A DNA stretch of 64,000 nucleotides from Pseudooceanicola pacificus. Its GTDB lineage: Bacteria; Pseudomonadota; Alphaproteobacteria; Rhodobacterales; Rhodobacteraceae. Made by a program: the position numbers and the translations under genes. The notes under the pieces were generated by a model. The model did no database searches and was not told where the DNA came from. It saw nothing but the letters and a program-made list of their open reading frames with translations. Positions 62,641 to 64,000 of this stretch are shown here, piece after piece (position 1 is the first letter of the stretch; every line of letters begins with the position of its first letter). The DNA is taken from NCBI RefSeq assembly GCF_009789075.1, contig NZ_WNXQ01000005.1, forward strand, positions 62,001 to 126,000, given 5' to 3'.

Positions 62641-64000
62641 TCACTCCGCGGCGGCCGAGCGCAACCGCTCCGCCTTCTTGGACCTGATGTAGGCGAGGGC
62701 CTCGGCCATGCGCTTCTCCAGGGGATCCGCGGCGTGCGGGTTGGGCTCTCGCCCCTCTGCCTCGCGGAAGCGCTTGATGCGGGGCCAGAGCGTACGCGCC
62801 TCGTCCTCGGTCATCTGGATGCGCTGTGCGACCATGGCGCTCTGGATCTGCTTGAGCAGCGGCGTGTCGAGGGCCTTCGAGGCGACATCGAAGCCTTCGC
62901 GGAACGGATTGATCCCGTCGATCAGGTCGATGTCGAGCTCGCGGACGTTGATGAACTTCTTCACCATGTTGATCAGGTTCATGCCATCGGGCGCGCTCTC
63001 GATCTCGTCCTCCTCGGCGTCTCTGTTGCCGCCCTCAGCCTCTGCCTTTTCCTGGTCCCTCTCGGCTTCCCGCCGGGCGAGGTTGGCAATGTTCATGCGC
63101 GCGGCCAAGTCCTGGCGGATGGCCTCGGTCTCGTCGGCGGAGAGGTTCTCGTAGCTCTTCTCGATGATGTCGGTGAGGACCATCTGCGTCGCGACCTCGG
63201 GTGCGATGTCGTCGCCGACGGTTCTGCGGTCCATGGCCTGGCAGGCCTTCGCCATCAGGTCCTGCATGTCGTTCTCGCAGATCGCCTTCGATCGGTTCGT
63301 CGGCGGCTCCATCAGGCCCTTGATGCCGATATGGACGGTGCCGGTGTCGTCGACCTCGATCGGCTCACGGATGTCGCCGTCCTCGCGGCGGTAGAAGCGG
63401 AAGTTGGGCTGCAGGACCTGCTCCATCAGCAGGGCGCCAGAGATCGCCTTCAGCATGTCGTTGACCGCGTCGGCCACGACCGTCGTCTCGACGCCGGGCT
63501 CGGCGATCAGGTTCGTAAACTGCGCGTGCGCCTTGCCCGCGGCATCCCGGGTGGCGCGGCCGATGATCTGGACGATCTCGGTGAGCGAGGAGCGGTAGCC
63601 GATCGTCAGGGCGTGCTCACACCAGGGCCAGTCGAAGCCTTCCTTGGCCATGCCGAGCGCGATGATGATGTCGACCTTGTCGCGGTCGGCCGCGTCGTCG
63701 CGGCGGCCGTCGGGGCCGGTGATCTCGCGGGTCAGGGCAGATTTCACGCCGCCGCGCTCCTCGTTGTCATTCACCAGGTCCGCGACCTTGAGGATCTTCC
63801 CGTCCGACTTGCGGCGGACCAGATCGAAGCCGGTTTCCTCGTCGCGACCAACATGCTCGCCGATGGCGTCGATGATCCGACCAACTTCGTCGTTCTTCTC
63901 CCCATAGGCCTCGGCCGAGCCGCGGTGCGGGATGTGCACGATGGTCTTGAGGTCGGTGTCGAGAACGTCCGGGATCGCCGAGATGTATTTGCCCCGGTAG
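62641..64000 (-). CDS. Superfamily II helicase, partial
   Basis: The frame runs off the right end; the N-terminal part with Walker A is outside. The visible 450 residues have the second RecA-like domain: VDIIIALGMAKEGFDWPWCEHALTIGYRSS (motifs IV-V, in parts) and QIIGRATRD (motif VI). A coiled, charged region (REAERDQEKAEAEGGNRD) and a C-terminal helical domain follow. Together with the GIY-YIG gene it resembles a restriction-like defence pair. Confidence 0.85.
   Translation of the reverse strand, partial: YRGKYISAIPDVLDTDLKTIVHIPHRGSAEAYGEKNDEVGRIIDAIGEHVGRDEETGFDLVRRKSDGKILKVADLVNDNEERGGVKSALTREITGPDGRRDDAADRDKVDIIIALGMAKEGFDWPWCEHALTIGYRSSLTEIVQIIGRATRDAAGKAHAQFTNLIAEPGVETTVVADAVNDMLKAISGALLMEQVLQPNFRFYRREDGDIREPIEVDDTGTVHIGIKGLMEPPTNRSKAICENDMQDLMAKACQAMDRRTVGDDIAPEVATQMVLTDIIEKSYENLSADETEAIRQDLAARMNIANLARREAERDQEKAEAEGGNRDAEEDEIESAPDGMNLINMVKKFINVRELDIDLIDGINPFREGFDVASKALDTPLLKQIQSAMVAQRIQMTEDEARTLWPRIKRFREAEGREPNPHAADPLEKRMAEALAYIRSKKAERLRSAAAE

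Overview
The window reads as alphaproteobacterial accessory DNA of roughly 60-70 % GC. It most resembles Rhodobacterales (Rhodobacteraceae/Roseobacteraceae), judging by the gene repertoire: CcmFGHI, cbb3 oxidase, ScsB, FadR-type and Rrf2/NsrR regulators, Rnk-like and DUF1127 genes. No rRNA, tRNA, CRISPR array or recognisable replication gene was seen, so chromosome versus plasmid cannot be decided.

Layout. (1) 0.1-9.5 kb, + strand: a two-component system (OmpR-type regulator, histidine kinase with a Met/His-rich sensor segment), a SHOCT mini-protein, a partial cytochrome c maturation set (ccmF, ccmG, ccmH, ccmI), a cation-diffusion-facilitator-like protein with altered metal-site residues, an ATC-hydrolase-like protein and an EamA exporter. 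(2) 9.5-23 kb: a copper module with ScsB-type thiol:disulfide reductase, lipoprotein, DUF2933 protein, L,D-transpeptidase-like protein, four c-type cytochromes (one a cytochrome c' with a Met-rich insert), multicopper oxidase, DsbA-like protein, HMA chaperone, CopA ATPase, CueR, methyltransferase and DUF305 protein. CueR-type promoters precede the chaperone, copA and the DUF2933 gene. A repeated candidate response-regulator site links the two-component system to the copper genes. (3) 23-31.7 kb: a one-direction operon with two full tyrosine recombinases, an internally deleted third, a 264-aa protein, a 765-aa unrecognised protein and a 156-aa protein. Five 21-bp tandem repeats lie upstream of it, and together they look like a mobile-element core. 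(4) 31.7-41.4 kb: transporters, HPP-CBS protein, FadR-type regulator, MscS channel, nucleotide-binding protein with an odd Walker A, zinc-ribbon protein, Rnk and Rnk-like proteins and a DUF1127 protein. (5) 41.5-47 kb: NsrR-like regulator, 5-FTHF cyclo-ligase, PAS protein, IS3 remnant next to an RsuA-type pseudouridine synthase, glutamate dehydrogenase, universal stress protein remnant, TRIC channel. (6) 47-51 kb: LysR-controlled detoxification operon (NADP-dependent reductase, DoxX, VOC dioxygenase/glyoxalase, glutathionyl-hydroquinone reductase). (7) 51-58.2 kb: truncated haemoglobin, DUF488, nitronate monooxygenase and ccoS-ccoN-ccoO-ccoQ-ccoP as one long operon, headed by an NsrR-like dyad that also occurs before the nsrR-like gene. 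(8) 58.2-61.2 kb: two more Rnk-like proteins and two secreted proteins. (9) 61.4-64 kb: a GIY-YIG (T5orf172) nuclease and a helicase cut by the window end, a likely defence pair.

The two observations I rate highest are a structured leader that occurs five times (before four Rnk-like genes and the DUF1127 gene) with compensating changes in its main stem, and the multi-recombinase operon with its 21-bp repeat array.
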